From Enterobacter sp. Ag1 (GTDB lineage Bacteria > Pseudomonadota > Gammaproteobacteria > Enterobacterales > Enterobacteriaceae), in contig AKXM01000055.1 of NCBI GenBank assembly GCA_000277545.1, positions 186,001 to 250,000 of the forward strand: 64,000 nt of DNA, read 5' to 3'. The notes beneath the pieces were generated by a model, which was not told the origin of the DNA, did no database searches, and saw only the letters and a program-made list of their open reading frames with translations. Of this stretch, positions 46,911 to 58,452 are shown piece by piece (the first letter of the stretch is position 1; every line of letters starts with the position of its first letter). The position numbers and the translations under genes were made by a program.

Positions 46911-48676
46911 TAGATCTCCTCCTGGCGACTGGCCAGTAATAGAGCAAAGGGGCCTTCTTCAACGGAAAGCTGTTCGAAGTTTCCCTGCTGAACAATCAGC
47001 CCGTTCCGCATCACCCAAATTTGATCCCAACTGCTGATGTAGTCCAGTTGGTGAGTCACCATCAGTGTGGTTTGTTTCTGGGACGCTTCCGTGAGCGCTT
47101 CCATTACACGCTGTTCGCTGTGGGCATCCAGGCTCGCGGCAGGCTCATCCAGCAATAAAACACCGCAAGGGGAGAGTAAGGCTCTGGCTACGGCCACTCG
47201 CTGTGCCTGACCCACGGATAAACGGGTAGACTGATCGCCGATTGGGGTGTCGATACCTTCTGGCAGCTGCGACAGAAACTCTGTTACCGAGGCTTTATCC
47301 AGAGCTGCCTGCAAACGAGTGCCGTCCGCTTCTGGCATCCCAAGAAGTACGTTGTCACGTAGGGTAGCCGCCGGTAGCTGCGGATTTTGCCCCACCCAAC
47401 TAAGCTGTGTGCGCCACCATTCAGGTGAAAGCTGTGCCAGCTCGACGCCATTGACCAGCAACTGCCCCTGATAGGGCAGGAAGCCGGAGAGGACATTCAG
47501 CAGGGAGCTTTTGCCCGCACCGCTTTGGCCCACCAGCGCCACGCGTTGCCCGGCAGGAAGCATAAAATTCAGCGGCCCGGCCAGCACTTTCCCCTCTGCG
47601 GACAGAATTGTCATCTCTCGGGCTTCAAGAGTGAAAGTTCCGTTGCCCGAAAGCTGCACGGTTCCCTGCTCAGGGTGTTGCAGCGGTGCGTCGAGGAAGG
47701 TCTTCAGGGTCTCTGCCGCGCCTACGGCCTGAGCCCTGGCGTGATAGAAGGTGCCCATATCACGCAGCGGCTGGAAGAATTCAGGGGCAAGAATGAGCGC
47801 CAGGAAGCCAGCGAATAAAGTGACTCCAGCACCATAATGGCCGAAATTCAGCTCGCCAAGGTAAGAGAAGCCGAAATAGACGGCCACCACGGCGATAGAT
47901 AACGAGGCGAAAAACTCCAGCACGCCGGAAGAAAGAAAGGCCATACGCAGCACTTCCATGGTGCGCTGACGAAAGTCCTGGCTTGCCGCGCGAATATTTT
48001 CAGTTTCCGCCGCGCCACGGTTAAATACACGAAGTGTTTCCATCCCGCGAAGACGATCGAGGAAGTGTCCGCTGAGCCTTGCCAGTGCCTGGAAATTACG
48101 GCGGTTCGCATCGGCTGCGCCCATGCCTACCAGCGCCATGAAAATAGGGATAAGCGGCGCGGTGCCCAGCAAAATGAGTGCGGCTGCCCAGTTGATCGGG
48201 AAAATGGCAATAATAATCAGCAAAGGCACCATGACCGCCAGCGACATCTGCGGCAGGTAGCGCGCGTAGTAGTCGTGCATGTCTTCTATTTGTTCAAGAA
48301 CCAGCGTAGCCCAGCTCCCCACTGGTTTGCCCTGAATCCAGGCTGGGCCTGCCTGATGTAATCTGTCGAGTACCTGGCGGCGAATTTCCTGGCGAATGTG
48401 CAATCCGGCGTGGAATCCGACCTTTTCGCGCAGCCACACGATCCACGCGCGCAGCACAAATACCAGAACCAGCAAAATAAACGGCATGAGCAGTGCTTCA
48501 CGCGGAATATTTTCCATGATCATGTGCTGGAGAATGCGGGCGAGCAGCCAGGCCTGGGCCACAATCAGTAAACCACTGACCAAACCGAGCAGACGTGACA
48601 AGCCGAGCCAACGGCGAGAGATAAGACTTTGCTGTTTTAGCCAGAGGCTAAGTTCTTGCTGACGGGTTTTATTCAT
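46910..48676 (-). CDS. cydD: CydD, subunit of the CydDC thiol/haem exporter
   Basis: A 588-residue ABC half-transporter, the same length as E. coli CydD. The membrane domain comes first; the ATPase has Walker A GQSGAGKSS near residue 380, a signature reading LSVGQAQRVAVARAL (Val where most have Gly, as I recall in E. coli too) and Walker B VLLLDEPAASLD. The start MNKTRQQEL at 48676 fits the family; the frame is open 24 codons further, into the trxB gap. It is first of the cydDC pair, 113 bases downstream of trxB. Confidence 0.94.
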   Translation of the reverse strand: MNKTRQQELSLWLKQQSLISRRWLGLSRLLGLVSGLLIVAQAWLLARILQHMIMENIPREALLMPFILLVLVFVLRAWIVWLREKVGFHAGLHIRQEIRRQVLDRLHQAGPAWIQGKPVGSWATLVLEQIEDMHDYYARYLPQMSLAVMVPLLIIIAIFPINWAAALILLGTAPLIPIFMALVGMGAADANRRNFQALARLSGHFLDRLRGMETLRVFNRGAAETENIRAASQDFRQRTMEVLRMAFLSSGVLEFFASLSIAVVAVYFGFSYLGELNFGHYGAGVTLFAGFLALILAPEFFQPLRDMGTFYHARAQAVGAAETLKTFLDAPLQHPEQGTVQLSGNGTFTLEAREMTILSAEGKVLAGPLNFMLPAGQRVALVGQSGAGKSSLLNVLSGFLPYQGQLLVNGVELAQLSPEWWRTQLSWVGQNPQLPAATLRDNVLLGMPEADGTRLQAALDKASVTEFLSQLPEGIDTPIGDQSTRLSVGQAQRVAVARALLSPCGVLLLDEPAASLDAHSEQRVMEALTEASQKQTTLMVTHQLDYISSWDQIWVMRNGLIVQQGNFEQLSVEEGPFALLLASRQEEI

Positions 48677-48749
48677 CGCGTGCCAGATTCTGGTAGAAGA
48701 AGGAATTCTCAGGCAATTTTGACAGGCAATGTTACATGGCAGAAACAAG

Positions 48750-48778
48750 AAAGGCGACCAGCAAGGCCGCCTTTTTTA
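48750..48778 (-). terminator. Terminator of trxB
   Basis: On the minus strand AAGGCGGCC and GGTCGCCTT pair (one G-U) around a 5-base loop, then TCTTGTTT follows. It would separate trxB from cydDC. Confidence 0.65.
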
Positions 48779-48789
48779 ACATCTTTAGA

Positions 48790-50250
<1,461 letters not shown>

Positions 50251-50745
50251 ATGGTAGATAGCAAGAAGCGCCCGGGCAAAGATCTCGACCGTATCGATCG
50301 CAATATTCTCAACGAATTGCAAAAGGATGGGCGCATTTCTAACGTTGAGCTTTCAAAGCGTGTTGGGCTTTCGCCGACGCCGTGCCTTGAGCGCGTTCGT
50401 CGTCTGGAACGTCAGGGTTTTATTCAGGGCTATACGGCGCTGTTAAACCCGCATTATCTGGATGCCTCGCTGCTGGTATTTGTTGAGATTACTCTGAATC
50501 GTGGCGCCCCGGATGTGTTTGAGCAATTTAACGCCGCAGTGCAGAAACTTGAAGAAATTCAAGAGTGTCATCTCGTATCCGGTGATTTCGACTACCTGTT
50601 GAAAACACGCGTGCCGGATATGTCGGCGTATCGTAAACTCTTAGGTGAGACCCTGCTGCGTCTGCCGGGCGTGAACGACACCCGTACTTATGTTGTCATG
50701 GAAGAGGTCAAACAGAGTAACCGTTTGGTCATTAAGACCCGTTAA
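50251..50745 (+). CDS. lrp: Leucine-responsive regulatory protein Lrp
   Basis: A 164-residue global regulator, the same length as E. coli Lrp. The AsnC-type helix-turn-helix (about residues 30-55) reads GRISNVELSKRVGLSPTPCL; the C-terminal RAM domain binds leucine and drives octamer formation (VSGDFDYLLKTRVPDM near 108). It controls amino-acid, pilus and nitrogen genes and its own promoter. A long upstream region is kept. It lies 121 bases before ftsK. Confidence 0.97.
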   Translation: MVDSKKRPGKDLDRIDRNILNELQKDGRISNVELSKRVGLSPTPCLERVRRLERQGFIQGYTALLNPHYLDASLLVFVEITLNRGAPDVFEQFNAAVQKLEEIQECHLVSGDFDYLLKTRVPDMSAYRKLLGETLLRLPGVNDTRTYVVMEEVKQSNRLVIKTR

Positions 50746-50801
50746 TACGGGCCAGGTGCAAAATTGGCGTATTTTGGTTACACTCCTGGGAATCCATACA
50801 G

Positions 50802-50838
50802 CAACAGCTCCGGCAGGCCGCCGGTGCTGTTGTCTCCA
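50802..50838 (+). terminator. Hairpin after lrp
   Basis: CAACAGC (50802-50808) pairs with GCTGTTG (50826-50832), and inside it CCGGC pairs with GCCGG, around a T-T mismatch. TCTCCATT follows, so termination is likely partial and ftsK may be reached by read-through. Confidence 0.55.
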
Positions 50839-50866
50839 TTGAGTTTAAGGACCTGGAGAGCCTTTC

Positions 50867-53800
50867 TTGAGCCAGGAATATACCGAAGATAAAGAAGTAA
50901 CATTGCGGAAACTGAGCAGCGGGCGCCGTTTACTCGAGGCGTTGCTGATCCTTGTTGCCTTATTCGCCATCTATTTGATGGCAGCCTTGCTAAGTTTTAA
51001 CCCCTCAGACCCCAGCTGGTCGCAAACCGCGTGGCATGAGCCCATCCATAATCTGGGTGGTGCGCCGGGAGCGTGGTTTGCTGATACGCTGTTCTTCATT
51101 TTTGGCGTGATGGCATACACCATTCCGGTGATTATCATCGGGGGCTGCTGGTTCACCTGGCGCCAGCGTGACAGTGAAGAATTCATCGATTATTTTGCCG
51201 TTTCGCTGCGCCTGATCGGCGTACTTGCGATGGTGCTGACCTCTTGTGGCCTGGCGGCCATCAATGCGGACGATATTTGGTACTTCGCTTCGGGCGGCGT
51301 GCTGGGTAGCTTGCTTAGCACCGCTATGATGCCGCTGTTGAACAGCAGCGGCGGCACAATTGCGCTGCTTTGCGTTTGGGCTGCTGGTCTGACGCTGTTC
51401 ACCGGCTGGTCCTGGGTCAGTATTGCTGAGAAACTTGGCAGCGCGGTGCTGACCGTGCTGACTTTTGCCAGCAACCGCACCCGCCGGGATAACACCTGGC
51501 AGGATGAGGACGAATACGAAGAAGAGCATGACGAAGACGAAGCGCCGCAGGTTTCTGCTGAGAAACGCGAATCTCGCCGGGCGCGTATTTTACGCGGGGC
51601 GCTTGCGCGTAAGCAGCGCTTGTCGCAGAAGTTTGCTAATCCTAATGGTCGCAAAACGGATGCGGCGTTGTTCTCCGGCAAGCGTATGGATGACGCTGAA
51701 GACGATGTGTTGTTCAGCGCTCGTGGTGTAGAAGCGGATCCGAACGATGTGCTGTTCTCCGGGCATAAAGCGACTTTGCCAGAAGATCAGGAATACGATC
51801 CGCTGTTCAGTGGACACTCTGCCGTTGAGCCTATTGCAGCGGCTGCCGCGGCAACAACCGTTCACCAGTCGTGGGCTGCACCGGTACCGCCGGTTGCTTC
51901 AATGCCTCCAGTATCAACACCGGCACCTGCCGTTGACGCTGAGCTTGCTGCCCCAGCGATTGCCTGGGAACCGGCACCGACAACGGTCACGCCAGAACCG
52001 GTTATTGCGCCTGCCCCGGATCATTACACGTCGCCGCACCCGGCAAGCATACAACAGCAGGTTGTGCCTGAGACGTATCAAAGCTGGTCTGAACCCGTTG
52101 TGCCAGTGGCTCAGCCAGCCGTTGAACCACTGTCCGTGCCTGAGCCGGTAGAAGAGGTGAAATACGTTCGCCCGCCGATGTACCACTTTGAAGAAGTGGA
52201 AGAGAAGCGAGCCCGGGAACGCGAACAGCTTGCGGCGTGGTATCAACCAGTCAATGAGCCAAAGCCTGATCCTTACAGCTATGCGCCAGTAAAACCCGCT
52301 AGCCCGGAACCGGTTCAACCTTTGATACCGACATCTGCGCCCGCTTCCACGCCGTTATTGTCACCAGAAATGCCAGTGCCGGATATAACGCAGACTGCAT
52401 CTGGCATTCAGCAGGCAGTAAAAACTGGGGCTGCAGCGGCAGCATTTTCACCCGTGTTCAGTATCGCCAGCGATGCGCCACGTCCTCAGGTAAAAGAAGG
52501 TATTGGCCCTCAACTGCCACGTCCAAACCGGGTACGCGTTCCGACTCGTCGTGAACTGGCGTCCTATGGCATAAAACTGCCTTCCCAGCGAATGGCAGAA
52601 GAGCAGGCGAGACTCGCCGAGAACCAGCAGTCTGAAGACGATTACGGCGATGAAGGCGATGCGCTGCAGCAGCACGAACTGGCCCGCCAGTTTGCAGCCC
52701 AGCAACAGCAGCGCTATGGCGAAGAGTACGAAGACGAAAGCTGGTCTGAAGAACAGCAGGCCGAGGCGGAAGAGGCAGAACTTGCGCGTCAGTTTGCTGC
52801 ACAGCAGCAACAGCGCTATAGCGAGCAGCCACAGCAGAATAATGCGCCGTTCTCTCTTGACGACTTTGATTTCCAGTCATCGTTGAAGGAACTGGTGGAT
52901 GATACGCCGAGCGAGCCGCTGTTTACCCCGAGCTTTGAACCGGCCCCGCAGCCAGTTCAGCACATTCAACCCGCTGCACAGCCTTCTCAATATGCTCAGG
53001 CGGCTCAGCATCAGCCTGCTGCGCCAGAGCCAAAAGAGAGCCTGATCCACCCGTTCTTGATGCGCAACGGTGACGACCGCCCGCTTCAGAAACCGACCAC
53101 GCCGCTGCCGTCGTTGGATCTACTGACTTCTCCTCCAACTGAGGTTGAACCGGTAGATACCTTTGCAATGGAGCAGATGGCGCGCCTGGTTGAAGCGCGT
53201 CTGGCGGATTACCGCATTAAAGCGGATGTAGTGGATTATTCCCCTGGCCCAGTCATTACCCGCTTCGAGCTGGATTTGGCTCCGGGTGTGAAGGCTGCCC
53301 GCATCTCTAACCTTTCCCGCGACCTGGCGCGTTCGCTCTCCACCGTCGCCGTGCGTGTGGTTGAGGTTATTCCGGGTAAACCTTACGTAGGCCTTGAGTT
53401 GCCTAACAAAAAGCGCCAGACCGTTTATCTGCGTGAAGTGCTCGACTGCGCTAAATTCCGCGACAACGGCTCTCCGTTGACCGTGGTTCTGGGTAAAGAT
53501 ATCGGCGGTGAGCCTGTCGTTGCAGACCTGGCGAAAATGCCTCACTTGCTGGTAGCCGGTACAACGGGGTCCGGTAAGTCGGTTGGCGTAAACGCCATGA
53601 TCATCAGCATGTTGTATAAAGCAACGCCGGAAGATGTTCGCTTCATTATGATCGACCCGAAAATGCTTGAGCTGTCGGTGTATGAAGGCATTCCACATCT
53701 GTTGACCGAAGTGGTTACGGATATGAAAGACGCCGCGAATGCGCTGCGCTGGAGCGTGAACGAGATGGAGCGCCGCTACAAGCTGATGTCCGCGCTGGGC

Positions 53801-54580
53801 GTGCGAAACCTTGCGGGCTACAACGAACGCGTGCTGGAAGCTGAGCGCATGGGGCGCCCAATCCCTGACCCGTTCTGGAAACCTGGTGACAGCATGGAAG
53901 TGAGCCACCCGATGCTGGAGAAACTGCCGTATATCGTGGTGCTGGTGGATGAATTTGCCGACCTGATGATGACGGTAGGCAAAAAAGTAGAAGAGCTGAT
54001 CGCCCGCCTCGCACAGAAAGCGCGCGCCGCAGGTATTCACCTTGTTCTTGCAACCCAGCGTCCATCGGTTGACGTCATTACCGGCCTGATTAAAGCTAAC
54101 ATCCCAACCCGTATCGCGTTTACGGTGTCGAGCAAAATTGACTCACGCACAATCCTGGATCAGGGCGGCGCTGAATCACTTCTCGGCATGGGGGATATGC
54201 TTTATTCCGCGCCAAACTCCACGACGCCGATTCGTGTGCACGGTGCCTTTGTGCGTGATGAAGAAGTGCATGCGGTGGTGCAGGACTGGAAAGCACGTGG
54301 CCGTCCGCAGTACATCACCGGCATTACCGATGATGAAGGCAGCGCTGACGGCGGTGGCGGCGGGATGGACGGTGACGAAGAGCTGGATCCGCTGTTCGAT
54401 CAGGCTGTCGCTTTCGTGGTAGAGAAACGCAAAGCATCCATCTCCGGCGTGCAGCGCCAGTTCCGTATCGGCTACAACCGAGCCGCGAGAATCGTGGAGC
54501 AGATGGAAGCGCAGGGGATCGTGAGCCCACAGGGGCATAACGGTAACCGAGAGGTTCTTGCGCCACCTCAGTTTGAGTAA
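50867..54580 (+). CDS. ftsK: FtsK, DNA translocase of the division septum
   Basis: A 1237-residue protein (E. coli FtsK is 1329; the difference is in the linker). Four N-terminal membrane helices (to about residue 200) act in septum assembly. The linker (about 205-760) is acidic then Pro/Gln-rich and holds four LFSG-type repeats (about 265-325) and two copies of [14 protein letters not shown] (about 605-650). The RecA-like motor has Walker A GTTGSGKS at 898-905 and Walker [12 protein letters not shown]. The C-terminal gamma winged helix that reads KOPS and activates XerCD at dif is intact. The start is TTG at 50867 after CTGGAGAG. Confidence 0.95.
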   Translation: MSQEYTEDKEVTLRKLSSGRRLLEALLILVALFAIYLMAALLSFNPSDPSWSQTAWHEPIHNLGGAPGAWFADTLFFIFGVMAYTIPVIIIGGCWFTWRQRDSEEFIDYFAVSLRLIGVLAMVLTSCGLAAINADDIWYFASGGVLGSLLSTAMMPLLNSSGGTIALLCVWAAGLTLFTGWSWVSIAEKLGSAVLTVLTFASNRTRRDNTWQDEDEYEEEHDEDEAPQVSAEKRESRRARILRGALARKQRLSQKFANPNGRKTDAALFSGKRMDDAEDDVLFSARGVEADPNDVLFSGHKATLPEDQEYDPLFSGHSAVEPIAAAAAATTVHQSWAAPVPPVASMPPVSTPAPAVDAELAAPAIAWEPAPTTVTPEPVIAPAPDHYTSPHPASIQQQVVPETYQSWSEPVVPVAQPAVEPLSVPEPVEEVKYVRPPMYHFEEVEEKRAREREQLAAWYQPVNEPKPDPYSYAPVKPASPEPVQPLIPTSAPASTPLLSPEMPVPDITQTASGIQQAVKTGAAAAAFSPVFSIASDAPRPQVKEGIGPQLPRPNRVRVPTRRELASYGIKLPSQRMAEEQARLAENQQSEDDYGDEGDALQQHELARQFAAQQQQRYGEEYEDESWSEEQQAEAEEAELARQFAAQQQQRYSEQPQQNNAPFSLDDFDFQSSLKELVDDTPSEPLFTPSFEPAPQPVQHIQPAAQPSQYAQAAQHQPAAPEPKESLIHPFLMRNGDDRPLQKPTTPLPSLDLLTSPPTEVEPVDTFAMEQMARLVEARLADYRIKADVVDYSPGPVITRFELDLAPGVKAARISNLSRDLARSLSTVAVRVVEVIPGKPYVGLELPNKKRQTVYLREVLDCAKFRDNGSPLTVVLGKDIGGEPVVADLAKMPHLLVAGTTGSGKSVGVNAMIISMLYKATPEDVRFIMIDPKMLELSVYEGIPHLLTEVVTDMKDAANALRWSVNEMERRYKLMSALGVRNLAGYNERVLEAERMGRPIPDPFWKPGDSMEVSHPMLEKLPYIVVLVDEFADLMMTVGKKVEELIARLAQKARAAGIHLVLATQRPSVDVITGLIKANIPTRIAFTVSSKIDSRTILDQGGAESLLGMGDMLYSAPNSTTPIRVHGAFVRDEEVHAVVQDWKARGRPQYITGITDDEGSADGGGGGMDGDEELDPLFDQAVAFVVEKRKASISGVQRQFRIGYNRAARIVEQMEAQGIVSPQGHNGNREVLAPPQFE

Positions 54581-54606
54581 TCCGGCCGAGCGCTAGTCCA
54601 TTGAGC

Positions 54607-54636
54607 AAAAAAGAGCCGCGCCTGCGGCTCTTTTTG
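54607..54636 (+). terminator. Terminator of ftsK
   Basis: AAGAGCCGC (54611-54619) pairs with GCGGCTCTT (54624-54632) around GCCT, followed by a T-run. Confidence 0.85.
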
Positions 54637-54756
54637 CAAAGATGGGTAAATTACCGGAAAATCAGCTTATTCTTCTGTTGCGGTAGCCGAAGACTTCACT
54701 AGAGTGAGCAGCAGAAGTGCCATCGTCAGGTGGTCAATGAATCCAGAGGGAACATA

Positions 54757-55368
54757 ATGAAAAAAATCGTAATTACCTGTGCGCTGCTAGCCGGCCTGAC
54801 CGCAACCGGAGCCTGGGCTGACGCAGCCGGGGATTTGCAAGGTCGCCTTGATAAAGTTGGCAGCTTCCACGCCAGCTTCACCCAGAAAGTCACCGATGGT
54901 AGCGGCGCTGCCGTGCAGGAAGGCCAGGGGGATCTGTGGGTTAAGCGCCCAAACCTGTTCAACTGGCACATGACTCAGCCCGATGAAAGCATCCTCGTTT
55001 CCGACGGTAAAACCCTGTGGTTCTACAACCCGTTCGTTGAGCAGGTTACGGCTACCTGGCTAAAAGACGCCACCAGCAATACGCCGTTTATGCTGATTGC
55101 CCGCAACCAGTCCAGCGACTGGAAGCAATACAACATTAAGCAGAACGGCGATGACTTTGTGCTGACGCCAAAAAGCAGCTCTGGTAACCTGAAGCAATTC
55201 ACCATCAACGTCGGCCGAGACGGCACTATCCATCAGTTCAGCGCCGTAGAGCAGGATGACCAGCGCAGCAGCTATACTTTGAAGGCTCAGCAAAACGGCG
55301 CAGTGGATGCCGGTAAGTTTACGTTCACCCCGCCAAAAGGCGTCACGGTGGACGACCAACGTAAGTAG
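54757..55368 (+). CDS. lolA: LolA, periplasmic lipoprotein carrier
   Basis: A 203-residue precursor with a signal peptide ([21 protein letters not shown]) cut before DAAG. The mature protein takes lipoproteins from LolCDE and carries them to LolB in the outer membrane. The lipid-binding beta-sheet is recognisable from [18 protein letters not shown] (near residue 65, including the Arg known from E. coli) and the [14 protein letters not shown] strand. The ATG at 54757 begins the signal peptide and follows AGAGGGAACATA; an in-frame ATG at 54730 does not fit. It lies 8 bases before rarA. Confidence 0.95.
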   Translation: MKKIVITCALLAGLTATGAWADAAGDLQGRLDKVGSFHASFTQKVTDGSGAAVQEGQGDLWVKRPNLFNWHMTQPDESILVSDGKTLWFYNPFVEQVTATWLKDATSNTPFMLIARNQSSDWKQYNIKQNGDDFVLTPKSSSGNLKQFTINVGRDGTIHQFSAVEQDDQRSSYTLKAQQNGAVDAGKFTFTPPKGVTVDDQRK

Positions 55369-55376
55369 AGGCTTGA

Positions 55377-56720
55377 GTGAGCAATCTGTCGCTCGATTTT
55401 TCAGAGAATACCTTCCAGCCGCTGGCCGCGCGTATGCGGCCAGAAAATCTGGCGCAGTACATCGGCCAGCAGCATCTGCTGGCTGATGGAAAACCGCTGC
55501 CCCGAGCCATTGAAGCAGGTCATCTGCATTCCATGATTCTTTGGGGGCCGCCGGGCACCGGTAAAACAACCCTCGCCGAAGTGATTGCTCGCTATGCCAG
55601 CGCGGATGTTGAACGTATTTCTGCGGTAACCTCAGGCGTGAAAGATATTCGTGAGGCCATCGAACGTGCGCGGCAGAACCGCAATGCCGGGCGCCGCACC
55701 ATTCTTTTTGTCGACGAAGTTCACCGCTTCAACAAAAGCCAGCAGGATGCCTTCCTGCCGCATATCGAAGACGGCACCATTACTTTTATTGGTGCGACAA
55801 CCGAAAACCCTTCTTTTGAGCTCAACTCGGCGCTGCTTTCCCGTGCCCGCGTGTATCTACTGAAATCACTGACCGTGGCGGATATTGAGCTGGTGCTCGA
55901 TCAGGCGATGAACGATAAAGCCAGGGGCTACGGCGGGCAAAATATCATCCTGCCGGACGAAACGCGTAAAGCCATTGCCGAGCTGGTAAACGGCGATGCG
56001 CGCCGGGCGTTAAATACGCTCGAAATGATGGCGGATATGGCTGAAATTGACGCCAGCGGCAACCGGATTTTGCAAACCCAATTGCTAACGGAGATTGCTG
56101 GTGAACGCAGTGCGCGTTTCGATAATAAAGGCGATCGTTTTTACGATCTGATTTCAGCGGTACATAAATCAATTCGCGGTTCTGCCCCGGATGCCGCTCT
56201 TTACTGGTACGCGCGTATTATTAGCGCAGGTGGCGATCCGCTCTACGTTGCGCGGCGCTTACTGGCGATTGCCTCTGAAGACGTTGGTAACGCGGATCCC
56301 AGAGGTATGCAGGTGGCCATTGCCGCCTGGGATTGCTTCACCCGCGTAGGGCCAGCGGAAGGGGAGAGGGCTATTGCTCAGGCGATTGTTTATCTGGCCT
56401 GCGCCCCGAAAAGCAACGCCGTTTATACCGCGTTCAAAGCTGCAATGGCGGATGCGCGCGAACGCCCCGATTATGACGTGCCCGTCCATCTGCGTAACGC
56501 CCCAACGAAATTAATGAAAGAAATGGGCTATGGCCAGGAATACCGTTACGCCCATGACGAGCCCAATGCCTATGCCGCCGGGGAAGACTATTTCCCACCT
56601 GAAATGGCGCAAACTCGCTACTATCGGCCGACCAACAGAGGTCTGGAAGGGAAGATTGGCGAAAAGCTAGCCTGGCTGACCGAGCAGGATCAGAAAAGCC
56701 CCACAAAACGCTACCGCTAA
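55377..56720 (+). CDS. rarA: RarA (MgsA), replication-associated recombination protein
   Basis: A 447-residue AAA+ ATPase of the RarA/Mgs1/WRNIP1 group that acts at stalled forks and unwinds duplex ends. Walker [10 protein letters not shown] is near residue 60, Walker B FVDEVHRF near 115 and sensor 1 GATTENPSF near 140. The C-terminal tetramerisation domain is complete. Length and ends match E. coli. The start is GTG at 55377, giving MSNLSLDF. It is close behind lolA, so the two are likely co-transcribed. Confidence 0.94.
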   Translation: MSNLSLDFSENTFQPLAARMRPENLAQYIGQQHLLADGKPLPRAIEAGHLHSMILWGPPGTGKTTLAEVIARYASADVERISAVTSGVKDIREAIERARQNRNAGRRTILFVDEVHRFNKSQQDAFLPHIEDGTITFIGATTENPSFELNSALLSRARVYLLKSLTVADIELVLDQAMNDKARGYGGQNIILPDETRKAIAELVNGDARRALNTLEMMADMAEIDASGNRILQTQLLTEIAGERSARFDNKGDRFYDLISAVHKSIRGSAPDAALYWYARIISAGGDPLYVARRLLAIASEDVGNADPRGMQVAIAAWDCFTRVGPAEGERAIAQAIVYLACAPKSNAVYTAFKAAMADARERPDYDVPVHLRNAPTKLMKEMGYGQEYRYAHDEPNAYAAGEDYFPPEMAQTRYYRPTNRGLEGKIGEKLAWLTEQDQKSPTKRYR

Positions 56721-56787
56721 TGCAGGCGTTGCGGTAAGGTTAGCAAGACTATCAAAGCGGTCGCAGGCTGTGGCCGCACTCCTATAA

Positions 56788-58107
<1,320 letters not shown>

Positions 58108-58128
58108 TCCGCCGTTTGTGATGCATTG

Positions 58129-58156
58129 AAAAAGCGCCTAAGGGCGCTTTTTTTAT
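58129..58156 (+). terminator. Terminator of serS
   Basis: AAAGCGCC (58131-58138) and GGCGCTTT (58143-58150) pair around TAAG, with a long T-run after. Confidence 0.88.
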
Positions 58157-58452
58157 ACCCTAATTCCGAGGTTTTACGTCAACACCGCCTTTCTTGATAC
58201 CAGACAATAACCCCTACTCCCAAAGAAGTATTATTGCTCACCGGAAGCGGGTGATGATTGTTCAATTAAAACTTACATCTAATCATCATTTGACGGCCGT
58301 GCTTCACAAGGCGTGACGCGGCCAGGTCAATCCTTCAATAAAAATATACCGGACACCCCTTTCACCCTTTAGCTGCGCAACGGAATGTGGGCTCTCAACC
58401 CGCGTGACCGCTGTCGGTTTATTTCAACTGTGAGCAAAACAAGTAGGTCACT
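58157..58452 (+). promoter_or_regulatory. dmsA upstream and leader region
   Basis: About 300 bases between the serS terminator and dmsA. The FNR promoter is at its start (listed separately), leaving a leader of about 210 bases before the start codon. The leader contains a GGCCG/CGGCC arm pair near 58295-58324; nothing coding is seen. Confidence 0.45.
58194..58234 (+). promoter_or_regulatory. Class II FNR promoter of dmsABC
   Basis: TTGAT-ACCA-GACAA (58194-58207) is very close to the known E. coli dmsA FNR site. A -10 element TATTAT follows at 58229-58234, which puts the FNR dyad centre about 41 bases before the expected start of transcription, the class II arrangement. Confidence 0.75.

Noticed and set aside
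53120-54040. Open frame of 306 codons opposite the ftsK motor domain
   Set aside because: Antisense shadow; the plus strand has complete FtsK motifs here.
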